DNA from: Porogramme epimiltina
Lineage: Eukaryota; Basidiomycota; Agaricomycetes; Polyporales; Polyporaceae
DNA length: 64,000 bases
Direction: 5' to 3'
Assembly (NCBI GenBank): GCA_900155495.1
Contig: FTLJ01000512.1
Coordinates: 62,001 to 126,000, forward strand
Shown: positions 35,030 to 47,335 of the stretch, piece after piece
Position numbering within the stretch: position 1 is the stretch's first letter
Layout of the letters: every line of letters begins with the position of its first letter
The notes under the pieces: generated by a model
What the model was told of the DNA's origin: nothing
The model's input: only the letters and a program-made list of their open reading frames with translations
Databases searched by the model: none
Position numbers and translations under genes: made by a program

Positions 35030-36622
35030 CTAGCAACTCGCCGACGCCGATCTCATATGCCTCCTACTTGCCCCCCTGCTCCGTGTTGCGGCCGCGGCTA
35101 CCGCGACCAGCATGGTCCTCTCTGTACGCGTGGGTCCGGTCGTTGCGGTGACGATCTCCGCGCCCTCCGCACCCTCGTACGAGAGCGCGGTGTTGCTGTT
35201 CGAGCCGACGCTCATCCCATCTACCACCGTGCATGGCAGGCCATCCATCTTCGGTGTCCCAGGGATGGTAGCCAGACCTAGTGGAGGGGTCACTGCCCTG
35301 GACGTGGTCGCGGAGTCGGTTGTGGACGTGGAGAGCGTCGTGGAGCTCGACGATGTGCGCGTTGCAGATGGTGGGTGGCCGCGATTGGAGCCCGTTGTGC
35401 CGCCAAGCTTGTTAAGAGAGGGGGAAGAGGAGAACGGGAGGCGGAGCATGACGAGCATCGAATGGCGAAGCTTGCCCCCCTTGGCCTTCTGGGTCGCGGA
35501 TTGGTCGTCCGACTCGGTGCCGGAAGTGTCGTCTATACCAAACGACAACGTCGGTGAGCTTCATGCCAACGGGCCCAGGCATATACGCGCAAAAGGCTCA
35601 CCTCGCGTTCCTTTGCGGCTACGGTTTCGCGGGCGGAAGGGGTTCTCGAAACGATGCTCAAAGACCTCGCAAGGGAGCGAGTTCTCCGGACACGCTGGGC
35701 GTGCCATTCGTACTCCTTCTCGCGCTGCTGCATTGCCGTCCTTGGAACGCCTGGGGCTTCGCGGGGGGCCTTGGTGTTTAGACCCGAGAACGGTATGGAG
35801 AGGCTTGGACATGGGCAAGATGGATGGTCTCAGGGGTCGCTCTGAGTGTCTGCGCGCCGGGCGCGAGGGGACGACAGAGGTGATGGAGGGGGCTGGGAGA
35901 GGAGAGGGGGCGTCGCTCGTCTCGTCCCTATCGTCGGTGCGGCTGACGAGGCCAGGCGGGTCTTGTCTTGACCTAGCACGCACGGAAGCTGACGCCTGCG
36001 AGCCTTCACCCTCGGATTCGGATCCGGACTCGATGTCCGAGTCTTCGGCGTCAGCCTCCCAGTCAGATTCGCTTAGCTCCTGCAGCGCGCTGGTAGTGGT
36101 GCACCTAACGACAGTGCTCGAGAAGGTGGAACCGCGTGTCAGAGGAGCGGGTACAAGCGCAGAGGGGATGGCCTTCCGCGCCACGTTCAGGAGCGGCATC
36201 GAGATCTGACGCGAGAGCCTCCTAGCTTGCCGAGTAGGTGATGATATGTGCCATGTCTTGGGACGACTGTCAGGCGTGTGGAAGCAAACATGGGAGGGCG
36301 GTGTGGGGGAGGAGCATGTTGGGGGTGGGGGTTGCGAAGACGCCTTGATTTCCTTCTCTTCTGTGGGCTCCTCCTTAGACGGTTCCTTGTGCGAAGGAAA
36401 ATCTTGGAGAGGCGTCGGTGGTAGAGAGCCACCGTTGGATGTCACCGTGGAGGCTACCCTGAGCAGTTTCGCTCGCCGTACATAGAGCGCCCTGCGAGCA
36501 AAAAGCGCCGCAACACACTGGCGATAATAAGATCGTTAGCTGTATGGATGAGGATCCTAGGAGCATGATGCACGCACCAGTGCAAACCACAGGGAGTTGG
36601 TATGAAGGATGAAGGTCGTCAT
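35030..36622 (-). CDS. Hypothetical single-pass membrane protein with disordered tail
   Basis: I do not recognise this gene. Three minus-strand exons, 36578-36622, 35602-36517 and 35030-35532, join in frame to 487 aa. The first, only 15 codons (MTTFILHTNSLWFAL), completes a hydrophobic segment with the second (CVAALFARRALYVRR), so the protein starts with a signal-anchor helix followed by positive charges. The rest is low-complexity: Pro-rich near residues 60-90, a strongly acidic Ser/Glu/Asp block (LSESDWEADAEDSDIES) near residue 160, then basic and Ser/Thr-rich sequence to a tail near RSASASC. No enzyme motif is visible. A regulatory or scaffold role at a membrane is possible but unsupported. 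Without the small first exon the frame has no ATG. Confidence 0.6.
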
Positions 36623-37712
36623 CGTACCCACAGACTTTGGTGAGGCCGACAGATGTGGAGATTGGGTGCGTAGATGCCTACCTAGAGGTCGAATTTATAG
36701 TGCGCTGCGACTTAGGGGGGACGATGGGCTGTGTAAAACCGTCGGAGGTCGGCGTTGCAATGCTTTCACCCCTCATCAGGCGACGGACAATGTCGCGGCA
36801 CCAGCATGAAAGGGGGTGGTACTTACGATTCAGTTCGGATGTGCGCCTGTAAATAGGAAGCATGATTGAAGACACAGCTGACGAGAACCGAACTAACCTG
36901 TAATCAACTTGTCCACATCTTGTGCGAGCAGCGATACATCCTCCCTTCTATCGCTCCTGCTCATACATCCCTTCGCTACACCCTGGTGCTGCAGACCCGC
37001 GCAAGCTCTACCACGCGCACATATCGGCATTTCCCCTATCTCCTTTGCGCCAATAGGGTGAGCCCCTGATCGTTAAACCAGAGGAGTCGGGGGCTGCCAG
37101 CCCTGGCAGCCCCTGAATCCTTCTAGCCACGATGACGCCAATGAACTATGGTTCGGTGAGGACAGCTGCCGGGGAACTCCGGGGGAGGTGTAGCCCACGA
37201 TAATGACGACATACTCAAATCTGAGGGGCCCTACGACGGTTTCCGGGCCTACGCCACTCGAAGAGCCGGCCAAACCAACTTTCTCGGGCTCTCTTCCCTT
37301 ACGGTGTTTTGCGAAGTGGACCAAAGGGGCTGTTTAGGGGCGACGTCGGCGGAGGAAGATATTTTGTGGGGAAAGGTCTGTTGAACCCAGCTTAGCCATT
37401 GACAAATCTGTGTCAGGATTTTCTTACAACGCGTACCGCAGGTGGGGCCTACGTAATTGTACTGTAGATCTGTGGCGAGGTGACGCCTGTCCCGGTCAGA
37501 GGCCTATCATTTGACCAGGCCGCGAGCACATCCGATGAAAACAGTGTTGATAACACAACGATGACCATCGCAGGGTGGTGTGCGTGGTACGTTACAACAG
37601 TGATCTTGTACATCCACATGCTATATGCTCTCAGACAAACAGTTGCCGGGTCCCAATACACCTACCCGGCTTCACGGACAACCTACCCACCCAATCCAGA
37701 TAGTGTGCATGT
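36623..37712. other. Spacer of about 1.1 kb between hypothetical gene and SND1
   Basis: This is the promoter side of the membrane-anchored gene and the 3' flank of SND1. There are short frames on both strands only. An inverted GGGGCTG/CAGCCCC-type pairing near 37.09-37.33 kb could be a chance hairpin. No gene is supported. Confidence 0.45.
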
Positions 37713-40700
37713 TCAGTCGTCCTCCTCAACATCGCCGAACTCGAACATGCCCGCGCGGTCGCGCTTCGCGATGTTAACGGACTCTTGCAGCTTCTTCGCC
37801 ATGGCAGGGTACGAGCTGAGGTACCGGCAACCCTTCTTGTCGACCGTCGCGAGGCCTTCACTGACGAGGTCCGCGTTGATACACGCGTACGGGTCGTACG
37901 GCGTCTGTTGAGCAGCACTAGGGTCGATAAGGCGTAGGTGCAGCGTCTGGCCCTCGCGCTGGTCGACATTTGCGACTAGCTTCCGGCCTTCGCACAGCTG
38001 GCGGAAGCGGTCGACGGCCTCGTCGTGGTACTCGCTCTCTGATGTTACGAGCTTGACGAAGCTAGGAGGTTATTAAGGTCTGATTAGCCTCTCGTTTGGA
38101 GAAAATCAAATGCCGAACGCACCTGAGGCGCGCGTCCTGCGCTTGGCCGGACAGCGAACGGAATTTGGGGTCGAGCGGGCGGATGTTGGCGAAGCTGACC
38201 GTGTCCTGGTTACCGTAGTCGATGAACGTAACTTCGGCCTCCTTCTTGATCGGCGACGCGCGGCGGACCTTCGCTCGGTACCACTGCCCGTCAGAAAACT
38301 TCGCCGAGACGAGGTCGCCGCCGCGTGGCGTAAAGCCTGCGACGGGAGCCACGGTTTTGTGGTGCAGCGAGAAGTCGCGCATGAGCTTCTCGAGTGACGC
38401 AATGCCTTCTGTGTTGAGGATCTGCACGGAGAACGCGAAATTGGGCTTCGTGCGAACGTCGCTGATGATAATGTCGATATACTCGGTCTTGAGAGGCCCG
38501 TTCGCATCTTCTACCGGGATCTCCGCGACCTTTTCAGCCTCCTCGTCATAATCCTTCCAAATCTGCACATCGCTGTGAGCGCCAAGAAGCGTAGATGACG
38601 TTGAGATTTGCTCACGTTACGCTTCTCATTCTTGGCCTCAGCCTAAGGGTGTAGAACCCATTGTAAGCATCACTTGTTAGCCATACCCCGGAACAGACAC
38701 GTGCCTCTGCGTCATATAGTTGCTTCGCCCATGCCAGATTATCTGCTGAGTATGCGTGGACAGTCGCAAGACCTTCTCGGGCAAGTGTGATCGCAGCGTT
38801 TTCAGTCTTGTTCACGTAGAGGGCCCCGATGAACCCGCCGGACTTGTCTGCATCATGGATTTCGATCTCCACGTCGCGTTGCATGTACCGGCGGGTCGCG
38901 AACTCTGATGCCTCCGGGCCGTAAGGTTCACTCGTCTCAGAGGGATTGCGCGCAGTCCGTGGTGCGCGGATGCCACTGAGGACGAGCGTAAGGACCTGGT
39001 TGTCCTTGGGGAGGAAGATTCTATGAACAATGGTCAGTGCATGAATTGTAGAGTATAGTATAAACACGCACTTGAAGCGAGAACCCGCAGCGACATATTC
39101 GACCACGGCTGGGATACGTCCTAACCGCTTGAAGCCGTTGACGAAGGTCGTTGCACGGTGCGCAGACTAAAGCCGAACTAAGTGACCGACGTCGTGGATA
39201 TGCTGGTTCGCTCACCTCGGAGATGTTGAGCGGCTGTTTTGGCGCAGGAATGTCCTTACCCGAGTGGATACCACGGCCTTCGGTCGCTGCTCTGAAAGGA
39301 CGAACTGAGAAAATGGTGGAGTAAACCCTATGGAAAAACTCACGCCTGTTCAGCCGCCATCAACTTATCGTAGTCCGGCGAACGGTCCTCGTCGTCTCGC
39401 TTGTGACGGACAGCGCTTGCAAGACCTTTCTCGATGAGCTGCTCAGCAACGTTCCTGTTAAATATTGAGCTCGAATACTGGATCACATGAAGCAGTCATC
39501 ACTTACGAGTTCTGGCCGCCGTATCGGATAGTCGCGCACTCTCGCTCCTCGAACTCGCCCTCACGCGGGCGAACGAAGTCTACGTGTACTTTGACGTGTT
39601 TGCCGATCAAACGCTTGCGAAGGAACTCGCGAGCCTCTTGAGCGTAGTAAGCCTGCTTCGGGTCTGATAGTCTAAAAGGTCCAGCATATCAATATCGCCG
39701 ACACCGTGAATGGAAGGTGTGTCACCTACTTAGGTCCACGTGTGGAGCTAAGCTGCAGCCTCCTCTCCTTGCCTGTCTCGCGGTCTGCGACGGAAATCTG
39801 GTCTGCACTCCATACTCGGATAACAGTTGCCTCGAATGATCGCGCGCTACCATTGACCGCTGTACCGTTTGACTTGGCGGAGGGAGCGGGACCGCCGGCG
39901 TAGAGGCATGCGCGCTTCTCTTTTGCGGTCTTCTCGGCCGCGCGGAGACGCTCCATGCCACCACCACTCGCGAGCATGCCTGCATGCCAGTCCACGACGC
40001 GCGCGAGGCCAGCAGCGACGAGATGCTCTGCGACATTGCCTGCGGGATGGAGAACTGCGGGACCTTAATAAAAATAGCCATCCACAGCGTCGCAAGATGC
40101 ATACCTGTGCCAATGAAAATCGATGCAGAAGGAGGTGCAGCAGCGTTGCCGGCTTGGAATGGTGTGGGCGCAGCGTTGGGAAGGGAGAGAAGTTGGACGC
40201 GGACGTAGCGTTGGAGGAGCCTTGATTCGGTGAAGAATTTGGCCTGCGTGATTTACATCTCAGCGAATAGAGAGGGGGAGTAGCTGCACAAACATACCTC
40301 ATCTCCCCACTGCTCAGTCGCTTCGCCGGGCTTGCTGGCGACGCGCGAGCACCGCACACCTGCAAGGGCGATGTTGACGAATTGGTGGTCACCGTCAGGC
40401 ATGATGAGACGGATGCGGAGCGTTGAGCCATCCTTTACTTGCTCAACGAGACCTAGTCCGACGCAACATGGCCGCCACGTGAGAAGACGCGCGACGGCAC
40501 AGGAAGAACACTCACCATCGATCTGTTGCCCCTTCCACTCGGTGATAAACCCTTGTGAGTCCGTGGGCATCATGTATTGTGTCGTACGGGCCTGTCGCGC
40601 GCGCAGTAAGTGTCAGTCAAACGCGCGACGCGGGGAATTTTACTTTGGGTCCATGTGGGTTCCAGACACCTTTGCCAGCTGCGCGCGCCTCAGCCTCCAG

Positions 40701-41337
40701 GTCCTTCTTGCGAAGATCCTCTTCTGTAGGCTCGCGCTTGAGCTCCTTCAGCTTCGCCCAGCCATTCTTGAGCAACTCGGAGGCGAGATCGGTGCCGTTG
40801 AAGTCCGCGGTACCAATGTCGCGCGGAACGTCATCGCTCGGAGGCAAAGAGTGTGTGGACGTAAATGTGACAGGTTTGCCGACAACCAGAGCACGGAGAA
40901 ATTCGCGTGATTCGAATGCCCAATCCTATGGAAGACGGAGAGGTCGGATCTTGTAGCATGTATGGATCGTACAACGCGTCACGCACCTCGTCATCGCGTG
41001 AAGCCGTGCCCATACGAGGTGCCTGAATGTCTGCGAGATGCAGGACGCTTGAGCGCGCGAATACTATGCGTTAGCACACGACCCGATTCTAAGCACAGAC
41101 GATCGCTCACCGCTCCTTGGGGATCTGGCCTTGGGGACCGGGGCTTCCGCGCAGAAGAAGAGAGTCGCCGGAGATCACGGCTGGTTACTCCATAATGTTC
41201 AGGATAGTGCATGAGCGGGGAAGAGGATGATGCCATACATTTCACGATCTGTATGTGCGTACATAGTATGCAACCCTGATCAGCCACCAAGCTCCACCAG
41301 CACCCGAGACATGCGTGCTTACCGCTTTCATGGCCAT
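37713..41337 (-). CDS. SND1: Staphylococcal nuclease-Tudor protein (Tudor-SN/SND1)
   Basis: A multi-domain RNA-binding protein with repeated staphylococcal-nuclease-like folds and one Tudor domain, linked in other eukaryotes to RNA decay, stress granules and transcription. The start MAMKA splices to IVKS and then [17 protein letters not shown], the beginning of the first SN repeat. Further SN repeats carry [16 protein letters not shown] and [17 protein letters not shown] with ARREGLA-like ends. The Tudor domain has [16 protein letters not shown] and [17 protein letters not shown]. The C-terminus is [11 protein letters not shown]. About a dozen small introns split the gene. SN repeats in this family usually lack full nuclease active sites, and I could not check every catalytic position. 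It diverges from the bS6m gene with 213 bases between starts. Confidence 0.9.
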
Positions 41338-41550
41338 GGTGGACAGAGTAGTTTCCAGGTAAACGTAACACAGAAAAAGACGTAACAGAGGAAGTGCAAA
41401 CAGGGATTTCGAGCAGAGATTCGGTCTGGCAGGGCAGCGCTGGCAGCAGACAGCAATTCCTCTTCCAGCCACGTGTGGCCATGTTTCTCACGCTCCTCCC
41501 CCTCGACTTTGCTGTCTACGCAGACGCGCTCACCGTGCTCAGTCTCCACC
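41338..41550. promoter_or_regulatory. Divergent promoter between SND1 and mitochondrial bS6
   Basis: Only 213 bases separate the two start codons, so the promoters must overlap or be shared. It is moderately AT-rich next to SND1 and C/T-rich before the bS6m ATG. Confidence 0.5.
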
Positions 41551-42013
41551 ATGCCTCTCTATCAGCTCGTCTGCATCGCGGCGCACTACCCGAAATATGT
41601 CTGTCTCCCCCTGGCCCTGGCTTATTGACACCGTCCCCTGATGCTTTTGCCAACGCCCACAGGAGCACATAAAAACTCTGGTCACGCGCGTGGCGTCCCA
41701 TGTCATGGATAATGGGGGCGTAGTGCGCAAACTGGACTCGTGGGGAACACGCACACTTCCACAACGTATGCGGAGAGCGAAGCAATACTACACCATTGGA
41801 GAGTGCGTATATCTCCTGTCGTCGTCTCCGTATGACTGCTAAGTCTACCTCAGTTATTGGACCATGCAATTCGACGCATCACCCTCCACACTGCGCTCGC
41901 TCGACTCCATCATGAGACGAGAGCCTTCCGTTATCCGGTGGACCAACCTCAAGGTCGGAGAGAAAATTGAAGACGTGCGAACGTTCCGTGAGGCCACCGT
42001 CAACCGTTCATGA
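41551..42013 (+). CDS. MRP17: Mitochondrial small-subunit ribosomal protein bS6 (Mrp17-like)
   Basis: A protein of the mitochondrial ribosome's small subunit. Exons 41551-41598, 41663-41802 and 41854-42013 give 115 aa. The sequence starts MPLYQLVCIAAHYPKYEHIK, then has VMDNGGVVRKLDSWGTRTLP and RRAKQYYTIGDYWTMQFDAS, the bS6 ferredoxin-like fold pattern with the conserved GG-V-R--W-G-R-L-. It ends with a short charged tail. As in other bS6 proteins there is no long presequence. Length matches fungal Mrp17 (about 115-130). Confidence 0.88.
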
Positions 42014-42157
42014 TCTTTGTCTCGTCACTTTGTGGAGGATATCTGGCAGGCGAGGTAGAATCTAGACGTCGGATTCGACCATACACATATCCTACTGGTT
42101 CGTCGCTGTATTATTTGCACCTTTTAATCACGCAGTCCTCGGACGCTACTCCCGACA

Positions 42158-43236
42158 TCATTGCCCGTTATGCCGTTGGACCCATTCTACAACTTCCGCG
42201 AGGCTAGAGATGACCCGGACACCTGACAGGTCCTCATCGGGCTCCTTGCGCTCTCCTTCTCCGTCCTTCCCCGGCCTCCGTACGAGCAACGCGTGAATAC
42301 CGCAAGCCGACGCCCCCCGGTAATCACTGTTGTAATAGTGAGCCAGATTGCCAGTCAATCCCTTCAACGAACCATCCCGCTATGACGCACCAATCTAACT
42401 CATCGCCAATGTGAACCGTCTCCCCGGATGCGACCCCCACCCGCTGACACGCCCGCTGGAATATCTCGCAAGACGGCTTCTCGACTCCCTCTTCCTCGCT
42501 CAGCAAAGCCGCGTCCGTGAGTTGGATGATTCCCAAATCTTCCATGGCACTTCCTAGAGTTTCGAAAAGGTATGAGCATTGTTATAGAGTAGCCATGTGA
42601 TATACGCACGCATACGGGCATCGGTGTTGCTGATGATAGCAGTGCGGATGTTCATGTCCCGTAGTTGCTGTACTGAACACGACTTGGCTCAGTATATGCA
42701 AAACTAGTAGACACATTCATTGGACGCACGCGCGGGCAGCGAATCATCGAAGGCTTTGTATCCTTCTCGTGAGCTGAATCGGTTAAGCAGCCGAGGCACA
42801 ATCTCCTCTAGACATGCATCCACGGCTGCAAAGGGTTGCATATTTGGCTCTGGTGCATTGGCTTGCTGGTATGCACTATTAAACACACCTTTAGGATCTG
42901 CCCCTGCCCCCGTAGCAGTTCTCCGTATGACTTCGCCCCACCATGCCTGCGCCCCTCCGCGGTAGACGGGCTGTTCTTGTTGCACTTGCTTCAATGCTTG
43001 ACCGTGCACAATGACATAAGTCGATCAAGATTCATTGAGCGAAAAGTGATATTTAGTGCGTGACCCATTAAACGTTGCAAATGTCGCGATGTACCGGATT
43101 TGAAGGACTGTTTGAGCGCATCCGGATTGATGGTGCCAAGGTAAGGTTCAAAGGTCTGCGAGTACTGGACGTAGACAGGGAGACGAGGCGTGACGAGCGT
43201 ATGAAGGGCATCAAATGTTACAAGTCGGATGGCCAT
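42158..43236 (-). CDS. HAD-superfamily hydrolase (HDHD3-like)
   Basis: A haloacid-dehalogenase-fold hydrolase. The N-terminus IRLVTFDALHTLVTPR carries motif I with the nucleophilic Asp in the form DALHT, as in dehalogenase-type members, not the DxD of classical phosphatases. The cap region has QPVYRGGAQAWWGEVIRR. Motif II is in MNIRTAIISNTDARM and motif III is the Lys in EEEGVEKPSCEIFQRAC. Motif IV is HIGDELDCDYRGASACGI, restored by removing the intron whose donor is the GTGCGT after GATTG. Four or five exons give about 290 aa. The substrate is unknown; the closest group by look is HDHD3. Confidence 0.78.
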
Positions 43237-43678
43237 GACACCGGAGACAATAGTTCAAATGCTCCTGGTGGACTCGGAGGGCCAGTTGGCGCAGAGTCAT
43301 ACACGGTGAATTGGTGACGTCGCGCTTGTGGCCACTTCGGTAATCGGACCTGATCACGTGGTGATACTTTTGGGGAACTTCGGAATCGCGAGTTCGTAAG
43401 TACTGGCATACATGTACAAAGAAGCTCTATCCTTTACCTAAACCACGTAAGTCTACCAGAAGCTCACATGGACCTACAGAATGTGAACTCATAAGTTGCA
43501 TAAGACGTATCACAGCTCTGGGCCTCTAATGCGATATCGCTCGCATTGCACGACGAGCACGAGTTGCGAAAGTAGTGTCATTAACCAGCAACAAGATGCC
43601 GCGTCTTTGTGATGCATTTTCTGTGAGCGGTTTCCGCAAACCGGTATCAGACTACAATTATCTCTATCTGACCCCCTA

Positions 43679-44290
43679 TCACATCCCATACGCCTCTAAC
43701 GGCTCCGCGTCCGCCGGCGTCCACACGGAGCACACCTCGCCGCCAAACTCCACCAGCGCGCGCTCGCCGCGGTCCTCCCAGCCGAGGCTCCTGAACACCG
43801 CCTGCGACGCCTTATTCTTTGGGTCGGTGATCCCGAGCGCGACGGGCACGCCCAGCTTCTCCTTCGCGTACGCGAGCAGCCCGAGGGCCGCCTCGCGCGC
43901 GAAGCCCTTGCGCATCTCTTCGGGCAGGATCGCGAACCCGAGGTCGGGGGCCTTGTACGCCGTGGGCCCGCCCCCGCGCATGAGCGTCACGGAGCCCACG
44001 AGCGTCGCGCGCGCGAGGCGTTCCTGGAAGGGCGCGTCCGCGGGGAGGTCCGCGGGCTTGCGCGCGACGAGGTAGATGCCGTACCCGTTCCGCTCGTGGT
44101 CCGCGAGGAAGCGCTTCGAGAGGCGGTCGCGCGCGATCTCGCGCGTGGTGATGTTGGTCTTGCCGGCGCCCTCGATGAACTCGGGGGTGTTGTAGAGCTT
44201 CACGAGGAAGTCGCAGTGTTCGTCGACGGAAGGGAGGATGTAGCAGATGTAGAGGCGCTCTGTCTCGATGAAGAAGTTGGGATCGGACAT
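43679..44290 (-). CDS. GNAT-family N-acetyltransferase (RimJ/RimL-like)
   Basis: A single-exon gene for a 203-aa acetyl-CoA-dependent acetyltransferase. The start is ETERLYICYILPSVDEHCDF, the usual first strand of RimJ/RimL-type GNATs. The core is LVGSVTLMRGGG, then PDLGFAILPEEMRKGFAREA, where the MRKGFAREA stretch is the acetyl-CoA-binding motif A, and DPKNKASQAVFRSLGWEDRG, motif B. It is locally more GC-rich than its neighbours and has no intron, unlike nearly all genes here. Both could reflect retroposition or transfer, but single-exon GNATs are common in fungi. The substrate is unknown. Confidence 0.85.
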   Translation of the reverse strand: MSDPNFFIETERLYICYILPSVDEHCDFLVKLYNTPEFIEGAGKTNITTREIARDRLSKRFLADHERNGYGIYLVARKPADLPADAPFQERLARATLVGSVTLMRGGGPTAYKAPDLGFAILPEEMRKGFAREAALGLLAYAKEKLGVPVALGITDPKNKASQAVFRSLGWEDRGERALVEFGGEVCSVWTPADAEPLEAYGM

Positions 44291-45043
44291 GGTGATCGGG
44301 AGATGGGAGCCTGAGGTGGCAGCAACTAGTCACTGTGTAGCGTTCAGTATGCTCCCGTGTAGGTACGATCCTAGCTGACGTACATCTGTACTTGATTGCG
44401 TTATCGATATGGAAGCCTCTGACTGGCGACCTCAAAGTTTGAATACGATAATAGAGGGCTCCTAAATAAATTCTTCTAGTTAGTGGTCTGTAGGTGGCGC
44501 CGCATGTTCCCTCTTACCTGCGAATGTGCGGATCTCGTGAGCGAGGTTTGTTCAATGCTGTCACAAACTCACATCCCACTCCTCTTTATCGCTGTGCGGA
44601 TTAATGCGCGGAGCCGGGTGAGTCTGTTGTTCATGAGCGCGTGACTCGGTGGAGCTCAGAGGCCTATCAGTTTCCATCACTGCCATATGCATGACTCGTA
44701 CATGTGCAACGCGCATCATCCGGTCAGGTTGCAGTAGTCGGTAGATAGTGAGGCGATGCGTGCGTGTATCATTGAGGGTAGACTTTGAACCGCGATGTAG
44801 CTCACCCATTGGCGGAAACTGCTAGACTAGCGTCCGAAGATGCTCGGAGCCCATTGCACGACCCATCGGACCTCCTTGCTTTTACGACATATAGCAAGTT
44901 ACCACTCTTCAGCATGATATGTTACATACATAGGTACAGGCAAACTCATACACTCCCACCATTACTGATGGCGATCATCAAACGGATTTCGACTCACAGA
45001 GACATGCAAACCTCTAGTTTCAAGAGCATGGATTGGAACCCAT
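44291..45043. other. Spacer between GNAT and alpha/beta hydrolase genes
   Basis: This is the promoter of the GNAT gene and the 3' flank of the hydrolase. It is AT-richer. No gene is supported. Confidence 0.5.
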
Positions 45044-46741
45044 TTACTCCTCAAGGAACTTCCTAACTTCTACCTTCAGGAATTCGTCGTCCCTGGCATT
45101 GGAGCCCCCACCAGCTGTGGAGTGTCATGTATGTGAGCGTATACCTCATGGGAAAAAACGAGTGAGCACACCCATATGTCCCCAGACGGAGTCAATCACC
45201 AGGAGCCTTGAGCCGTTGTTCATAAGCGATACCTCGATCTCACTATCCTCCGGCTAACCACCGTGGCAGGAACTTCAGCACTCATTGTCGGGCCAAACCA
45301 CCATCTTACGCACCGGGAAGTAGAGGTCAGTCTTGCAGGGCATGATTAACCCTTTGGCTTTGATGCTCCCCATAACGTTCTGGAAGCTTCCGTCATCGTG
45401 CGCTGCACTGTATGTCTGTTTCCCGACGAGCGTGACGTCGCCCGTTTGCCAGGTGTGGAGCAGCGTGACCAGGTCATTCGCGTCCCACGTCCCGAGGAAG
45501 CCGCCCTCCCACTCGGCACGCAAGAAGTCGTCCAGCGAGGAGTACCTGCCGCCGAAAAGGTACCCGTGCTCACGGAACCACTGCGGGAGGCATGATTTCA
45601 GTTGCCGGGTACAGTCTGACAACCCAAGCTCGGGGTACTCGCCGTCTGGCCGTATGCCCAGGCACTGTAGGCGCGTCCAAAGGCACGTATCCCGAGTTGC
45701 GGTTCTCTTGCGTAGTGCCCGCCCTCGAAGTCCGCCGAGTTGACAAGGGCCGCCTTTGGGCCCTCGAGGAAGCTGCATGGGTGCGATGGTAAGATCTTCG
45801 GAGCGGCGGCGGAGTCGGTGAGAGGTGGAAGCCGACCATTTGTTGTGCATACTCGTTCGCGCCGAGCCACATATCGGAATGAATCTGGACATGGTTCCCG
45901 GCTAGGTCAGTTTTCCGTCCTTTGTTCTGATCCATGGCGCTCGGATACATACTTCTCCACGAAGTCCGGGTACATTACAGGCCAATAATACGCCTGTGGT
46001 ATCCTTATGAGCTTTCTCAATACGAATACGTCCACAAGCGGCGCATACCTGTTGTCCGCCCATGGAGAACCCGATCACGCAATGCACCTTCTTTACATTG
46101 AGTTCCTTGGTCAAGACGGCGTACTGGGCTCGGCTAGACACCGGTGAGAAGGGCATCGGGGACTTTATGCGGCGGTTTCGGCTCACATGTTGTCCTCGTA
46201 TGAGACGGCCGGGAAGTACGGTCCATTATAGGGCGGAGGCTACACCCAGACTGCGTAAGGTGTGGTGACGCGAGTGCGAAGGGACCCCAATGCTGCTCAC
46301 CGTGTTGGACGGAGAAGAAGACTGAGGCACAAGCGATGATCAGCCTTGTATTGGCGTTATTTGAAGGGCGCCGAAACCTACTTCACCGTTGGAAAACAGA
46401 GCAAGTGTGACAATATAGTATTTGGTAGCGTCGAGTGCCTAGTAAGAGATCTCATTCTTGAGAAGCCCACACTTCCAGCACTAGGGAAGAGCCCGGACGC
46501 ACTTTGTCGGCGCCGATCATGTAGTCCTGTCCTAGTAAGCCGACGCCTACTCTGTGCCTCAGAACTCAAGATAAAGATGCCGGGGATGTGACGCACCGTC
46601 CAGACGACCTCCGTAGCAAGTGGGAAAGACTATGCACGGATTCGCGGGGTCGCCGTAAGTACAATATGCGGTGACAGCGTCCGGGAGCACGCCTCCGGCC
46701 ACGCGGAAACGGCCATGGTGATAGAGCTGGATGGCGGGCAT
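45044..46741 (-). CDS. Alpha/beta hydrolase of the homoserine O-acetyltransferase (MetX-like) family
   Basis: A soluble alpha/beta-hydrolase. It begins MPAIQLYHHGRFRVAGGVLP, followed by AYCTYGDPANPCIVFPTCYG (the oxyanion region) and KYYIVTLALFSNGE. The nucleophile elbow is CVIGFSMGGQQ with Ser in GFSMG. The acid is likely the Asp in MPCKTDLYFPPED and the base the His in DSVWGHMAGGG; both sit in small 3' exons ending at 45044. About eight exons are needed, some in the middle uncertain. True homoserine acetyltransferases use acetyl-CoA to start methionine synthesis, but many fungal members of this shape are uncharacterised hydrolases or acyltransferases. I see nothing that decides between them. 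Confidence 0.75.
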
Positions 46742-47335
46742 GGTCGAAGCGGAGGGAAGCTACTGCACCCCGTCGCTGCTCTTGAGGATCCGCCGTCCCT
46801 CTGTACTTGTCTTGATGCACATGATTAGTAGTGTGAGATGCCATAGGGACCTGTGAGAAGCGTCAAACTCAAAGGATGTCCACGAGACCGACTTGGAGGA
46901 GGTTATGGGAAATGAATGCACGAGGAGGTGGACCTTGCAGGCTAATCTTAGTGTCTCAGAGGAGGCTCGGAGCGGCGAGGCAGACCTCGCTGCTTCGTCG
47001 CTGTGGGGTCCAGCGGCCCCGGGAGGCAGAAGACGGCACGCGGAAACGAGGAAAAGGCCACCGCAGGGCAATATTGGTGCGCAGTGTAAGTGCATGGAAG
47101 AGACGGAGATTGTATTGGCAGAGCCGAGGAGCACTGAGAGCGCGAGGCGGCGGAGGACCGCTGTGAGAACTCGCCTCGGACTCCGTGGTGGGCAGAGAAA
47201 ACCGGAGGCGGCGCCTCGGTGGCTGATATCAGGTCACGTGCGGGAGGCGAGGAACTTCACAGTTCTAAGGGCTTGAATTCGAACTCCGCCAGTAGAGCTC
47301 TTCCCTCGTATCTCCCATCCCCAACACCGTCAAGA
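46742..47335. promoter_or_regulatory. Divergent region upstream of hydrolase and RPS23
   Basis: 594 bases lie between the start codons. The side near RPS23 contains TTCCCTCG and pyrimidine tracts, as usual before ribosomal protein genes. No specific site is identified. Confidence 0.4.

Noticed and set aside
35112..36209. 365-codon plus-strand open frame
   Set aside because: It is antisense to exons 2 and 3 of the membrane-anchored gene. That strand, not this one, has working splice joins and a start.
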